Positions 1-5,446 of a DNA stretch of 6,346 bases are shown here, in pieces. Every line of letters begins with the position of its first letter. The first letter of the stretch is position 1. The position numbers and the translations under genes were made by a program. This DNA comes from Deltaproteobacteria bacterium (GTDB lineage: Bacteria > Desulfobacterota > Desulfobacteria > Desulfobacterales > ETH-SRB1), in the NCBI GenBank assembly GCA_003647525.1, contig QMMZ01000126.1:1-6346 (forward strand). The letters are read 5' to 3'. The notes under the pieces were generated by a model. The model did not search any database. It had not been told where the DNA came from and saw only the letters and a program-made list of their open reading frames with translations.

Positions 1-99
1 CATGGGTTGTTTGTGCCCGTGGCCTTCGGCTGCAGCAACAGCGGATAAAGTCATGGTTAAAATAAGAGAAAAGACTAAAATAGTAATTTTCCTTTTCAT
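1..99 (-). CDS. Exported His-rich protein, N-terminal 33 codons only (runs off the window)
   Basis: Seen: an ATG at 97-99 opens a minus-strand frame that stays open to the window edge. It encodes a short basic start (MKRK), a hydrophobic stretch (ITILVFSLILTMTLSAV) and a signal-peptidase-I-like Ala-rich end (AVAAA), followed by a mature start EGHGHKQPM. An AAGGAGG Shine-Dalgarno at 108-114 is 8 nt from the ATG and fixes the start. The product is therefore expected in the periplasm or outside the cell. It is the last gene visible in the riboswitch-led operon, 37 nt after the 86-residue gene. The histidines next to the cleavage site could bind metal. Inference: in this context a periplasmic cobalt chelatase of the CbiK type or another metal-handling protein is possible, but no catalytic domain is visible, so the function is unassigned. 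The existence of the gene is fairly sure. Confidence 0.75.
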   Translation of the reverse strand, partial: MKRKITILVFSLILTMTLSAVAAAEGHGHKQPM

Positions 100-107
100 A
101 ATTACAT

Positions 108-114
108 CCTCCTT
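108..114 (-). promoter_or_regulatory. Shine-Dalgarno AAGGAGG of the exported protein
   Basis: A near-consensus ribosome binding site, 8 nt upstream of the ATG at 97-99. It is the main reason to accept this partial gene and its start. Confidence 0.7.
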
Positions 115-136
115 GGTTTTAATTAATGCTTATTTA

Positions 137-397
137 TCACTCACACAATTGGATCTCACATCCCGTAAGCCTGAGCCCGGAATCATTGCCGATCTCAGCA
201 ATCAAACAAACAATGTGTTTCATGCCCTTTGTTGTCAGCAACCACCATGCATCCATGACATCGAAATGGCCAAATCTTGAAGAGACAATCTCCACCTTAT
301 CTGCCTTGATCTTTAAGTTCTTAACCGCTTCTGTCATATCAAAATCTTTTTCAATATTTTCTTTTCCAACAACATAAATAATTACCCCTGTCTTCAT
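137..397 (-). CDS. Uncharacterised 86-residue operon protein
   Basis: I do not recognise this protein. The frame starts at the ATG at 395-397 behind a strong AAGGAGGT site and ends in TGA at 137-139. There is no signal peptide or membrane segment, so it should be cytoplasmic. The sequence alternates likely beta strands (TGVIIYVVG, KVEIVSS, MKHIVCLIAEIG) with helices (MTEAVKNLKIKA, VMDAWWLLTTK). This suggests a small alpha/beta, perhaps Rossmann- or DsrE-like fold; that reading is by eye only. Three cysteines (C64, C80, C85) lie in the C-terminal third and the last two flank EIQL near the very end, so metal or thiol chemistry is possible. It sits between the btuF-cbiZ fusion and an exported His-rich protein with short gaps, so it is probably co-transcribed under riboswitch control. 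The gene is well supported, the function unknown. Confidence 0.72.
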   Translation of the reverse strand: MKTGVIIYVVGKENIEKDFDMTEAVKNLKIKADKVEIVSSRFGHFDVMDAWWLLTTKGMKHIVCLIAEIGNDSGLRLTGCEIQLCE

Positions 398-402
398 TTT
401 TT

Positions 403-410
403 ACCTCCTT
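403..410 (-). promoter_or_regulatory. Strong Shine-Dalgarno AAGGAGGT of the 86-residue gene
   Basis: A full match to the anti-Shine-Dalgarno core, 5 nt before the ATG at 395-397. It supports this small gene as real and suggests efficient translation. Confidence 0.75.
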
Positions 411-471
411 AAAAATCCCCTGACCGAGTCAAGTTTGAGGAATTTCGCCGGAAAAGAGTATCCCTTTCTGC

Positions 472-603
472 TTAATTTCTGCTGATCGCTTTGGTAACTC
501 TTTCTTTTAATTCTTGAAAAATATCTTCCATTTTTTCTACCTCATCCTGAGGCAAAGACCATTCAACAAGCTGTTCAATGACATCCTGAGCACACGCGGC
601 ATG
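472..603 (-). other. Out-of-frame 3' continuation of the btuF-cbiZ gene (apparent -1 frameshift)
   Basis: In the -1 frame relative to the upstream gene, codons from the CAT at 601-603 to the TAA at 472-474 encode 43 residues beginning HAACAQDVIEQLVEW and ending KERVTKAISRN. The composition is that of a normal soluble, helical, Glu/Lys-rich C-terminus. The in-frame tail over the same bases is Leu/Met/Arg-rich, lacks acidic residues and looks non-coding. The switch point coincides with a run of five A on the minus strand (plus T at 604-608). One extra A there would give DKKHAAC and a continuous product of about 692 residues. Possible explanations are a homopolymer error in the read or assembly, a genuine mutation, or ribosomal slippage on AAAAAC. 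The site (T AAA AAC) is not a canonical XXXYYYZ heptamer, so an indel is the simplest view. Confidence 0.6.
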
Positions 604-2549
604 TTTTTATCAGCAATCAAATCTTTTGTGGTTTCTATCTTTTTTCCGGCTATCTCCTCAGCCATATCACTACACCAGAGTTTAAAAAAGCCAAGATCGT
701 TAACCAGCCCATTTTCATAGTCATCACTTATAGCAAAAGAAGATTCGATAAAGCCGGCATAGCGAGGCTGAAGAAGTATCTCTTCAAAAGCCTTAATCAA
801 ATCGTACTTGCCGACGTTACATTCATATCCATCCACGGAAATCAATCCAAAGCCACTGATTTTTCTGTCTTTCAGACGTTGAAAAACATTGCGTTGGGAA
901 ACCATCCCGTTTTGTTTATACATCGCTTCCTGAACAGCTTCATATACGGCCTTTGCAATCAGTTCCCCCATCTTTGTGTGGCCGCCGGCATTATTGATTT
1001 CACTTCCTTTGCCCTCCACAACGATGATATTATCGGTTCCTGTTCCGGTAGCCTGGTGAATGAGGGGAGTACAACTGCTTCTGATATCAAAATCCTGTAA
1101 CGTTGCGGTTTTAGCCTCAGTGGCGCTGATTATGGCTCTTGTCATCGCACGCTGTGATAGCTTCATATTGGTTAAAAGAATGATATTTATGGTCCCGGGC
1201 TCATAAAACCTCCCTTCATCAACTGACATTCTGACCGCATTTGATTTAACTCCGGCAGTTACCAGGGCATATACCTTCATATCTTTAAACCGTTTTTGCT
1301 TTACCGCCAGGTTGTCCATATCCGCACCCGTAAAGATGAAACTGACTTTATCTTCCGATTTACCGATGACCTGATATACCCGCTCCCTTATTTTCTTCAA
1401 TCCGAGTTTATGTCCAAGCGCCCAGCATGGAGGAGGAGAATAATGGTTTCCTACAGATATGATATGGTTGCGTTGTCCTTCGAGGGAGGAAACCACGGAT
1501 AATGGTGACTTGAATTCGACAATCAGTGTCTTGTTCACAAAATCATGGATTTTGCTGTATATAATACGTGCATCTTCTATGTAATTGAGGTCAAGATCAA
1601 AATGATGTGATTTAAATATATGATCTTTAAAGACTTGTACTTCTTCCCTGGAAAACTCATTTTCATAAATCCTGGCAAAAAGCCATGAAACAAAATAACC
1701 GGCACGGGTGGATGCCCTGCAGGTCAGATCGCATGGAAAATAGAATATCTTACCGTTTTTTACTGCCTCCACATCCTTCCAGCCGGGCTGGTCGAAAAAC
1801 TTCCTGGCTGCTTCTCTATCACCGCCGCAGCCATAAACAATCTGTGGGTTAAACCTGATCCATTCCTCTTTGGTTACAAGAACAATATTACCCTTTTTGT
1901 TGAGCTTCGGAGGAATACCGCCGGCGATTCTGATATATTCATTTTGAAAGGAATCATCACCGGGGGTCATCACCGGGTCTCGCCCCATGAGGCGAATAAC
2001 CCTTTTTCTCTTTGATTCCGGAATGCTTTCCACCTTCCCGGCAACAATTTGAAGCTCATTCCTTATATCTTCGATAAGCGTTTCCGCTTGCTTTTGCCTG
2101 TTAAAAATTTTGCCCAACAAATCGATATTTCGATAGATATCTGAAACAGACTTTGCATCAAGATTGATTAATTGACATTTTTTGTTTTCAAATCTTTTTC
2201 TCACTTCTTTATGAAGACCGGACAAGAAAATCACATCAGGCTGTATCGCTTCAATAGCCTTAAGGGATGGTGAGAAGAAGCCGCCAACGACAATTTTATG
2301 AACCGTCTCAGGCGGATAGGTGTCGTAATGGGTAACGGCCTTGACCGCATCTCCTGCCCCTATTCTGAAAATAATTTCGGTTATGCCGGGTACCAGGGAA
2401 ACAACCCTCAATGGCCTTTTTGTAATTGAGATATGGTTGCCCTGAACATCAGTAAACTCTATTGGATGGGAAAATACCGGAACCGCACTCCAGAGAATTG
2501 CAAAAAAAATAAAGGAGCATAGATAGTAGTAATGTTTGACTTCTTTCAT
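537..2549 (-). CDS. cbiZ: Secreted BtuF-like corrinoid-binding domain fused to CbiZ-like adenosylcobinamide amidohydrolase
   Basis: Counting from the ATG at 2549, residues 1-27 are a Sec signal peptide (basic start, YYYLCSFIFFAILW core, end near VFS). Residues about 28-300 match a class III periplasmic binding protein (Peripla_BP_2/BtuF type): VVSLVPGITEIIFRIGAGDAV, then KAIEAIQPDVIFLS and FNPQIVYGCGG. Residues about 345-545 match CbiZ: GNHYSPPPCWALGHKLGL, FTGADMDNLAV, ALVTAGVKSNAVR, ATGTGTDNIIVVEG and GGHTKMGELIA. CbiZ hydrolyses the amide of adenosylcobinamide to adenosylcobyric acid for corrinoid salvage. Residues about 550 onward form an extension I do not recognise. The gene follows the TonB receptor and shares its riboswitch. 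The signal peptide would place both domains in the periplasm, which is unusual for CbiZ. A TTG at 2574-2576 could add nine residues but would precede the signal peptide awkwardly. The in-frame stop at 537-539 probably follows a frameshift near 604-608. The fusion is certain from the reading frame; substrates are inferred from the families. Confidence 0.9.
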   Translation of the reverse strand: MKEVKHYYYLCSFIFFAILWSAVPVFSHPIEFTDVQGNHISITKRPLRVVSLVPGITEIIFRIGAGDAVKAVTHYDTYPPETVHKIVVGGFFSPSLKAIEAIQPDVIFLSGLHKEVRKRFENKKCQLINLDAKSVSDIYRNIDLLGKIFNRQKQAETLIEDIRNELQIVAGKVESIPESKRKRVIRLMGRDPVMTPGDDSFQNEYIRIAGGIPPKLNKKGNIVLVTKEEWIRFNPQIVYGCGGDREAARKFFDQPGWKDVEAVKNGKIFYFPCDLTCRASTRAGYFVSWLFARIYENEFSREEVQVFKDHIFKSHHFDLDLNYIEDARIIYSKIHDFVNKTLIVEFKSPLSVVSSLEGQRNHIISVGNHYSPPPCWALGHKLGLKKIRERVYQVIGKSEDKVSFIFTGADMDNLAVKQKRFKDMKVYALVTAGVKSNAVRMSVDEGRFYEPGTINIILLTNMKLSQRAMTRAIISATEAKTATLQDFDIRSSCTPLIHQATGTGTDNIIVVEGKGSEINNAGGHTKMGELIAKAVYEAVQEAMYKQNGMVSQRNVFQRLKDRKISGFGLISVDGYECNVGKYDLIKAFEEILLQPRYAGFIESSFAISDDYENGLVNDLGFFKLWCSDMAEEIAGKKIETTKDLIADKNMPRVLRMSLNSLLNGLCLRMR

Positions 2550-2553
2550 CTTA

Positions 2554-2558
2554 CCCTC
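2554..2558 (-). promoter_or_regulatory. Shine-Dalgarno GAGGG deciding the btuF-cbiZ start
   Basis: GAGGG lies 4 nt upstream of the ATG at 2547-2549. That ATG gives a protein starting directly with a well-formed signal peptide. The alternative in-frame TTG at 2574-2576 has no comparable site and sits inside a hairpin arm. Confidence 0.5.
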
Positions 2559-2572
2559 ATCAGAAAGGCAGG

Positions 2573-2607
2573 GCAAGGAGAGATACTCCGCAGAAGCCTC
2601 CCCTTGC
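2573..2607 (-). other. Intercistronic hairpin between receptor and btuF-cbiZ
   Basis: Minus-strand arms GCAAGGGGAG (2598-2607) and CTCTCCTTGC (2573-2582) pair over 10 bp with one G-U, around a 15-nt loop. It lies in the 71-bp gap between the receptor stop and the btuF-cbiZ ATG. No U tract follows, so it is not a classical terminator. It could protect the 3' end of the receptor mRNA or set the ratio of receptor to binding protein; that role is inference. Confidence 0.5.
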
Positions 2608-2620
2608 TATCAATGTCATT

Positions 2621-4609
2621 TTAGAAATCATACCTCAAGCCGAGGAAAAAACTCCTGCCAGGCATGGGATAGCCCTGAACGTGCTCACAATCCTTGTCAA
2701 AGAGGTTTTGAATCTCGCCCCTCAAGGTGATCCCTCCATATTCTTTAAAATCAAAGATCCTTTTACTGACAGTCAAATTGGCAAACGTAAAGCGGCCCTG
2801 TGTTATCGTCGTGTAGGTGCCGCCTTCGTAATCCGTAATATCCTGTTTCCCTGTGTAGTAAAGGTTAAGGTTGGCGGAAAAGCCGTCAAGATCAGAGACT
2901 GTGATACCATACGATACATGAAGAGCCGATGTGTATTTAAGGTCTTCATTAGCTTCCTTATCTTTGTATTTTGTAAGATAGACAAAACTGACGTAAGGCT
3001 CGACCTGATAATCCCAGGAAAAAAGAGAGCCAATATCGTACGAAAGCTCACCTTCCACACCTTCTACTTCAGCTTTTCCAAGGTTTTTCCATGAGGTATC
3101 ACCACCCGCTGTCGTGTAGGTATCTATTTTATCCTTAAAATCGGTATGAAAATAGGTGAGGGAAGAATCAAAAGAAGCGTATGAGAAGTCTATACCCGCT
3201 TCATATGTCCCGCTTTTTTCCGGTTTCAAATTGGGGTTGCCCACATAATGTGTAGGCCAAAACCCCGAAGTAGTGAAATCCGCAGCCAACTGCTTTGCAG
3301 AAGGCATCTTGAATGCCTCGCCGTAGTTTGCCCTCAGCTTCAGCCAGTCTGTGATGAGATAGGCCGCTCCAACCCGCGGAGAAATGTGATCATCACTCTC
3401 TTTCTTCCCGTCATCTTTCATATCCACTTCATATTCGTCATATCTTACGCCGCCGGTGATTATAAACTTTTTATCAAAAAGCCTGGTTTTGGCCATGAGA
3501 AAACCAGCAGGATTGTCATATTCAGATTTTTTCGGATCCCAGGAAGTTTCTATTTCATAGTTTACCCAGTCAACGCCGGCGGTAACAAGAAAATATTCCT
3601 GGTTGCAAGATACCTGTACCTGTGCCCCCCTCTGATCGGTTTTCTGTTCGTCTGGAATACCATCATCCCAACCGTTGGGATCGCTTGCCGTGGGATCAAC
3701 CCACTTGTCCTTATCCTTACCGTCAAAATATCTGGCCTGCCAGGTAAAGAGACCATCCGGAGTTCCGCCGTCATAAATAAAGTCGATTGCCCTGTTGCTT
3801 GAATTTTTATAATCGTCCAGATCGTTCTGGCTCAAGTATCCTGAATCGCCTACATGATCGGCATCATAATAACTGTAAATGACGCCGATGCGATTTTCGG
3901 GCAGGAACTCATAACCGAGATTCAGGCTGCAGTTTTCCTTGCGATCATATCCGGTGTTGTAAAACTTCTCTCCACTGGCAGTATCGTAATCGTCTTTAGA
4001 ATTTCTGGTAAAACTGCCGGAAAAATCAAACGATTTATACTTTCCTGAAGCCCCTGCACTTCCTTCCTTGTAGCCAAAACTTCCCAGTGTTCCCTCAGCA
4101 AACGCAGAGGGTTTATCCTTTCCCTGCTTGGTAATAACGTTTATGACTCCTCCCATAGCGGCAGATCCGTATTGAACGGAGGCGGGTCCCCTTATTATTT
4201 CCACTCTTTCTATGTTTTTGGTGCTGATTTTGGCTGTGTTACCGGTACCGGCCCTCCGGCCGTTCACAAGAATCAGCACACGACCCTCAAGGTCATTGCC
4301 GTGGGTTTCTGTCCTGAAGCCGCGAATACCGACTGAATTTAAGGCACCCGGGTATCTTTGACTGTGCCCAATAGCCTTTTCAGTCAATAATTCTCCTAGA
4401 TCCTTAGCAGAAGAATTTTTGATCTCTTCCGCATTAATAATGGTTACATTGGTGGTAATCTCCTTTTTCTTTTCTTCTACCCTGCCTGCGGTTACCACCA
4501 CCTCTTCCATTGTTACCGAATTGCTCCCTTCCAGCGCAAAAATCGGTACAGGTAAGGCAAAAAACATAAATACTGATAATACTGTCACACAACTTAACAA
4601 CTTGTTCAT
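2621..4609 (-). CDS. btuB: TonB-dependent outer-membrane receptor, BtuB-like (corrinoid uptake)
   Basis: The 662-residue product has a signal peptide (1-25, ending PIFA before LEG) and a TonB box (EEVVVTA, 35-41). A plug domain follows to about residue 165, with GIRGFRTE, VLILVNGRRAG and VEIIRGPASVQYGSAAMGG. A beta-barrel with alternating aromatic strands and the NPNLKPEKSGTYEAGI motif near 458-473 completes it, ending in Phe (LRYDF), the usual signal for barrel assembly. The length is normal for this family. An acidic loop (about 295-327, with DGKDKDKW and DDGIPDEQ) may bind calcium, as loops of E. coli BtuB do; this is inferred. TonB-dependent receptors move scarce ligands across the outer membrane using TonB-ExbBD energy. 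A cobalamin riboswitch directly upstream and a BtuF-like gene downstream point to corrinoids. The start ATG at 4607-4609 has an AGGAG site about 10 nt upstream. The receptor type is near certain; the corrinoid ligand rests on context. Confidence 0.93.
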   Translation of the reverse strand: MNKLLSCVTVLSVFMFFALPVPIFALEGSNSVTMEEVVVTAGRVEEKKKEITTNVTIINAEEIKNSSAKDLGELLTEKAIGHSQRYPGALNSVGIRGFRTETHGNDLEGRVLILVNGRRAGTGNTAKISTKNIERVEIIRGPASVQYGSAAMGGVINVITKQGKDKPSAFAEGTLGSFGYKEGSAGASGKYKSFDFSGSFTRNSKDDYDTASGEKFYNTGYDRKENCSLNLGYEFLPENRIGVIYSYYDADHVGDSGYLSQNDLDDYKNSSNRAIDFIYDGGTPDGLFTWQARYFDGKDKDKWVDPTASDPNGWDDGIPDEQKTDQRGAQVQVSCNQEYFLVTAGVDWVNYEIETSWDPKKSEYDNPAGFLMAKTRLFDKKFIITGGVRYDEYEVDMKDDGKKESDDHISPRVGAAYLITDWLKLRANYGEAFKMPSAKQLAADFTTSGFWPTHYVGNPNLKPEKSGTYEAGIDFSYASFDSSLTYFHTDFKDKIDTYTTAGGDTSWKNLGKAEVEGVEGELSYDIGSLFSWDYQVEPYVSFVYLTKYKDKEANEDLKYTSALHVSYGITVSDLDGFSANLNLYYTGKQDITDYEGGTYTTITQGRFTFANLTVSKRIFDFKEYGGITLRGEIQNLFDKDCEHVQGYPMPGRSFFLGLRYDF

Positions 4610-4644
4610 TTTCTTATTTCTCCTTTCCCCTCGGTTGGAATTGC

Positions 4645-4683
4645 AAAAAAAAATCCCCGGACCGATGAATCGATCTGGGGATT
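4645..4683 (-). terminator. Intrinsic terminator of the cobalamin riboswitch leader
   Basis: On the minus strand the arms AATCCCC (4677-4683) and GGGGATT (4652-4658) close a hairpin whose inner part (AGATCGAT against ATCGGTCC) also pairs almost fully. A run of nine T (plus A at 4645-4653) follows at once. It ends about 35 nt before the receptor start codon, downstream of the riboswitch core, as expected for an expression platform that stops transcription when corrinoid is bound. The same hairpin read on the plus strand is followed after 3 nt by T6 (4687-4692), so weak activity in the other direction is possible. Confidence 0.85.
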
Positions 4684-4701
4684 GCCTTTTTTATCCTCAA
4701 A
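4674..4701 (-). promoter_or_regulatory. Candidate antiterminator pairing
   Basis: The leader RNA segment UUUGAGGAU (4693-4701) can pair with AUCCCCAGA (4674-4682) at eight of nine positions, one of them a U-G wobble, with a single A-C mismatch. This would occupy the 5' arm of the terminator stem and prevent termination. It is found by eye only, and how ligand binding would switch it is not evident. Confidence 0.35.
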
Positions 4702-4752
4702 CGCTTGCTGATTAGCCCCCCTGTCCGCGAGGTTGCCAAACAATCTTTCAGG

Positions 4753-4791
4753 TATAGACTTTCAGATAATTATTTATCTGAAAAGTCTATA
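4753..4791 (-). other. Long hairpin directly after the B12 box
   Basis: Plus-strand arms 4753-4769 (TATAGACTTTCAGATAA) and 4774-4791 are complementary over 17 bp with a single extra A, around a 4-nt loop. In the RNA it follows the B12 box immediately, where cobalamin riboswitches commonly carry the P13 arm whose loop can kiss L5. No U tract follows, so it is not a terminator. Assignment as P13 is inference. Confidence 0.6.
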
Positions 4792-4930
4792 GGTCTTCTG
4801 GCTTTCGGATCACACTACTTACCGCGCCTTCCCATCCTAATTGGACAGTGACATTTTGCGGTTTTCGTCCCCGATTACAGCGACGGGCTCGCTCCCGATT
4901 TTCACGGGATTTCCTTAAAGTCACCTAAAA
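4785..4930 (-). ncRNA. Cobalamin (B12) riboswitch aptamer
   Basis: Reading the minus strand, conserved elements come in the right order. GGTGAC is at 4920-4925 and AAGGAAATCCCGTGAAAATC follows it. The CCCG/CGGG arm lies at about 4893-4910. The GAGCCCGTCGCTGTAATCGG region, with the usual CTGTAAT, and then CACTGTC and ATGGGAAGGCG follow. AGCCAGAAGACCT, a match to the B12 box AGYCMGRAGACCT, is at 4791-4803. Aptamers of this class bind adenosyl- or other cobalamins and lower expression of transport or synthesis genes. Here the element sits in the leader of the receptor gene, followed by an intrinsic terminator, so control at transcription is likely. Exact boundaries are approximate. Confidence 0.93.
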
Positions 4931-4940
4931 TCAATTTTTA

Positions 4941-4968
4941 AAATTACACTTTTCCATGAATACGTCAA
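4941..4968 (-). promoter_or_regulatory. Candidate sigma70-type promoter of the corrinoid operon
   Basis: TTGACG (4963-4968) resembles a -35 box and TAATTT (4941-4946) a weak -10 box, with a 16-nt spacer. Transcription would begin around 4933-4936, just before the first conserved riboswitch segment. The -35 box is good, the -10 poor (three of six consensus bases), so the position fits better than the sequence. Confidence 0.4.
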
Positions 4969-4974
4969 TGAAAA

Positions 4975-5012
4975 ATTGGACTTTTACTTTTGTATTTTTT
5001 TTGATTTGCATT
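4975..5012. repeat. 38-bp direct repeat, copy A
   Basis: This stretch matches 5884-5921 at 36 of 38 positions without gaps, including TTTTACTTTTGTAT and TTTTTTGATTTGCATT. Differences are C/A at 4981 and T/C at 4996. The copies are in the same orientation, 909 bp apart, and bracket the DUF433-DUF5615 gene pair. Copy A lies 6 bp from the -35 box of the putative corrinoid-operon promoter. The following 5013-5099 is AT-rich and I see no gene or clear terminator there. Confidence 0.85.
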
Positions 5013-5099
5013 GGGAGAGTCAGGTTTAACAATAGGCCGGCAGATATTATTTCAGTAAAATTTTAAATATTTGTGTGCGGGCGAAGATATGCTTAATAT

Positions 5100-5444
5100 T
5101 CAAAGCGGTAAAAATTGCACACGATTTATCAAGTCTTCGGGTTCGCCGGCTTTTGAAATGATCTCCAGATCGTTGATGCAAGCGCCGATAGAAATTTGCA
5201 GTTGGTGGGAATAGATCACCCCGCCAAAAGTAACTCCTTCTTTTTGTCGTCTGGTTGCCTCAGCGATTAGATCATCATCTTGTGTGAAAAGTGCTCGACC
5301 CAGTTCAGTAGCTCGATCCAATAATGCTGGATCGTTCATATCATCGGCGCTGTCTTCATAGGCTGTAATAACATCTATACCACGTAAGCGAAGTCCCTCG
5401 CTTATAGCTCGCGGCACATTATGATCCATATAGAGCGCAAGCAT
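5100..5444 (-). CDS. DUF5615 PIN-like protein, probable toxin of a type II toxin-antitoxin pair
   Basis: The 114-residue product begins MLALYMDHNVPRAISEGLRLRGIDV. This has the layout of the DUF5615 (Mut7-C/PIN-like) family, where an LDENLP-type strand carries the first acidic residue; here it is D7 with H8 in place of the usual Glu. Further acidic positions fit the PIN-like site: D38 and the D56-D58 cluster in LFTQDDDLIA. A strand GGVIYSH and a helix ISIGACINDLEII follow. PIN-like nucleases of this family are usually paired with DUF433 antitoxins, and such a gene lies directly upstream with 2 nt between its stop and this ATG. An AAAGGA site 6 nt upstream of the ATG lies inside the end of the upstream gene, so translation is probably coupled. 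RNase activity is predicted from the family only. No terminator is obvious after its stop. Confidence 0.85.
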   Translation of the reverse strand: MLALYMDHNVPRAISEGLRLRGIDVITAYEDSADDMNDPALLDRATELGRALFTQDDDLIAEATRRQKEGVTFGGVIYSHQLQISIGACINDLEIISKAGEPEDLINRVQFLPL

Positions 5445-5446
5445 AA

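Noticed and set aside
2..280. 92-codon plus-strand frame at the left edge
   Set aside because: It covers two minus-strand genes with strong ribosome binding sites and shows no family motif.
604..610. Canonical programmed -1 slippery heptamer
   Set aside because: The bases in frame are T AAA AAC, which does not meet XXXYYYZ, and I saw no clear downstream pseudoknot. Slippage is possible but not the simplest explanation.
2574..2576. TTG as start of the btuF-cbiZ gene
   Set aside because: It would put nine residues in front of a proper signal peptide and lies in a hairpin arm; the ATG at 2549 has GAGGG before it.
3248..3802. 184-codon plus-strand open frame inside the receptor gene
   Set aside because: It is antisense to a well-supported receptor. 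The translation is Ile/Phe/Val-rich without domain logic, and there is no ribosome binding site.
4753..4791. Hairpin after the B12 box as a terminator
   Set aside because: No U tract follows on either strand; the true terminator is at 4645-4683.
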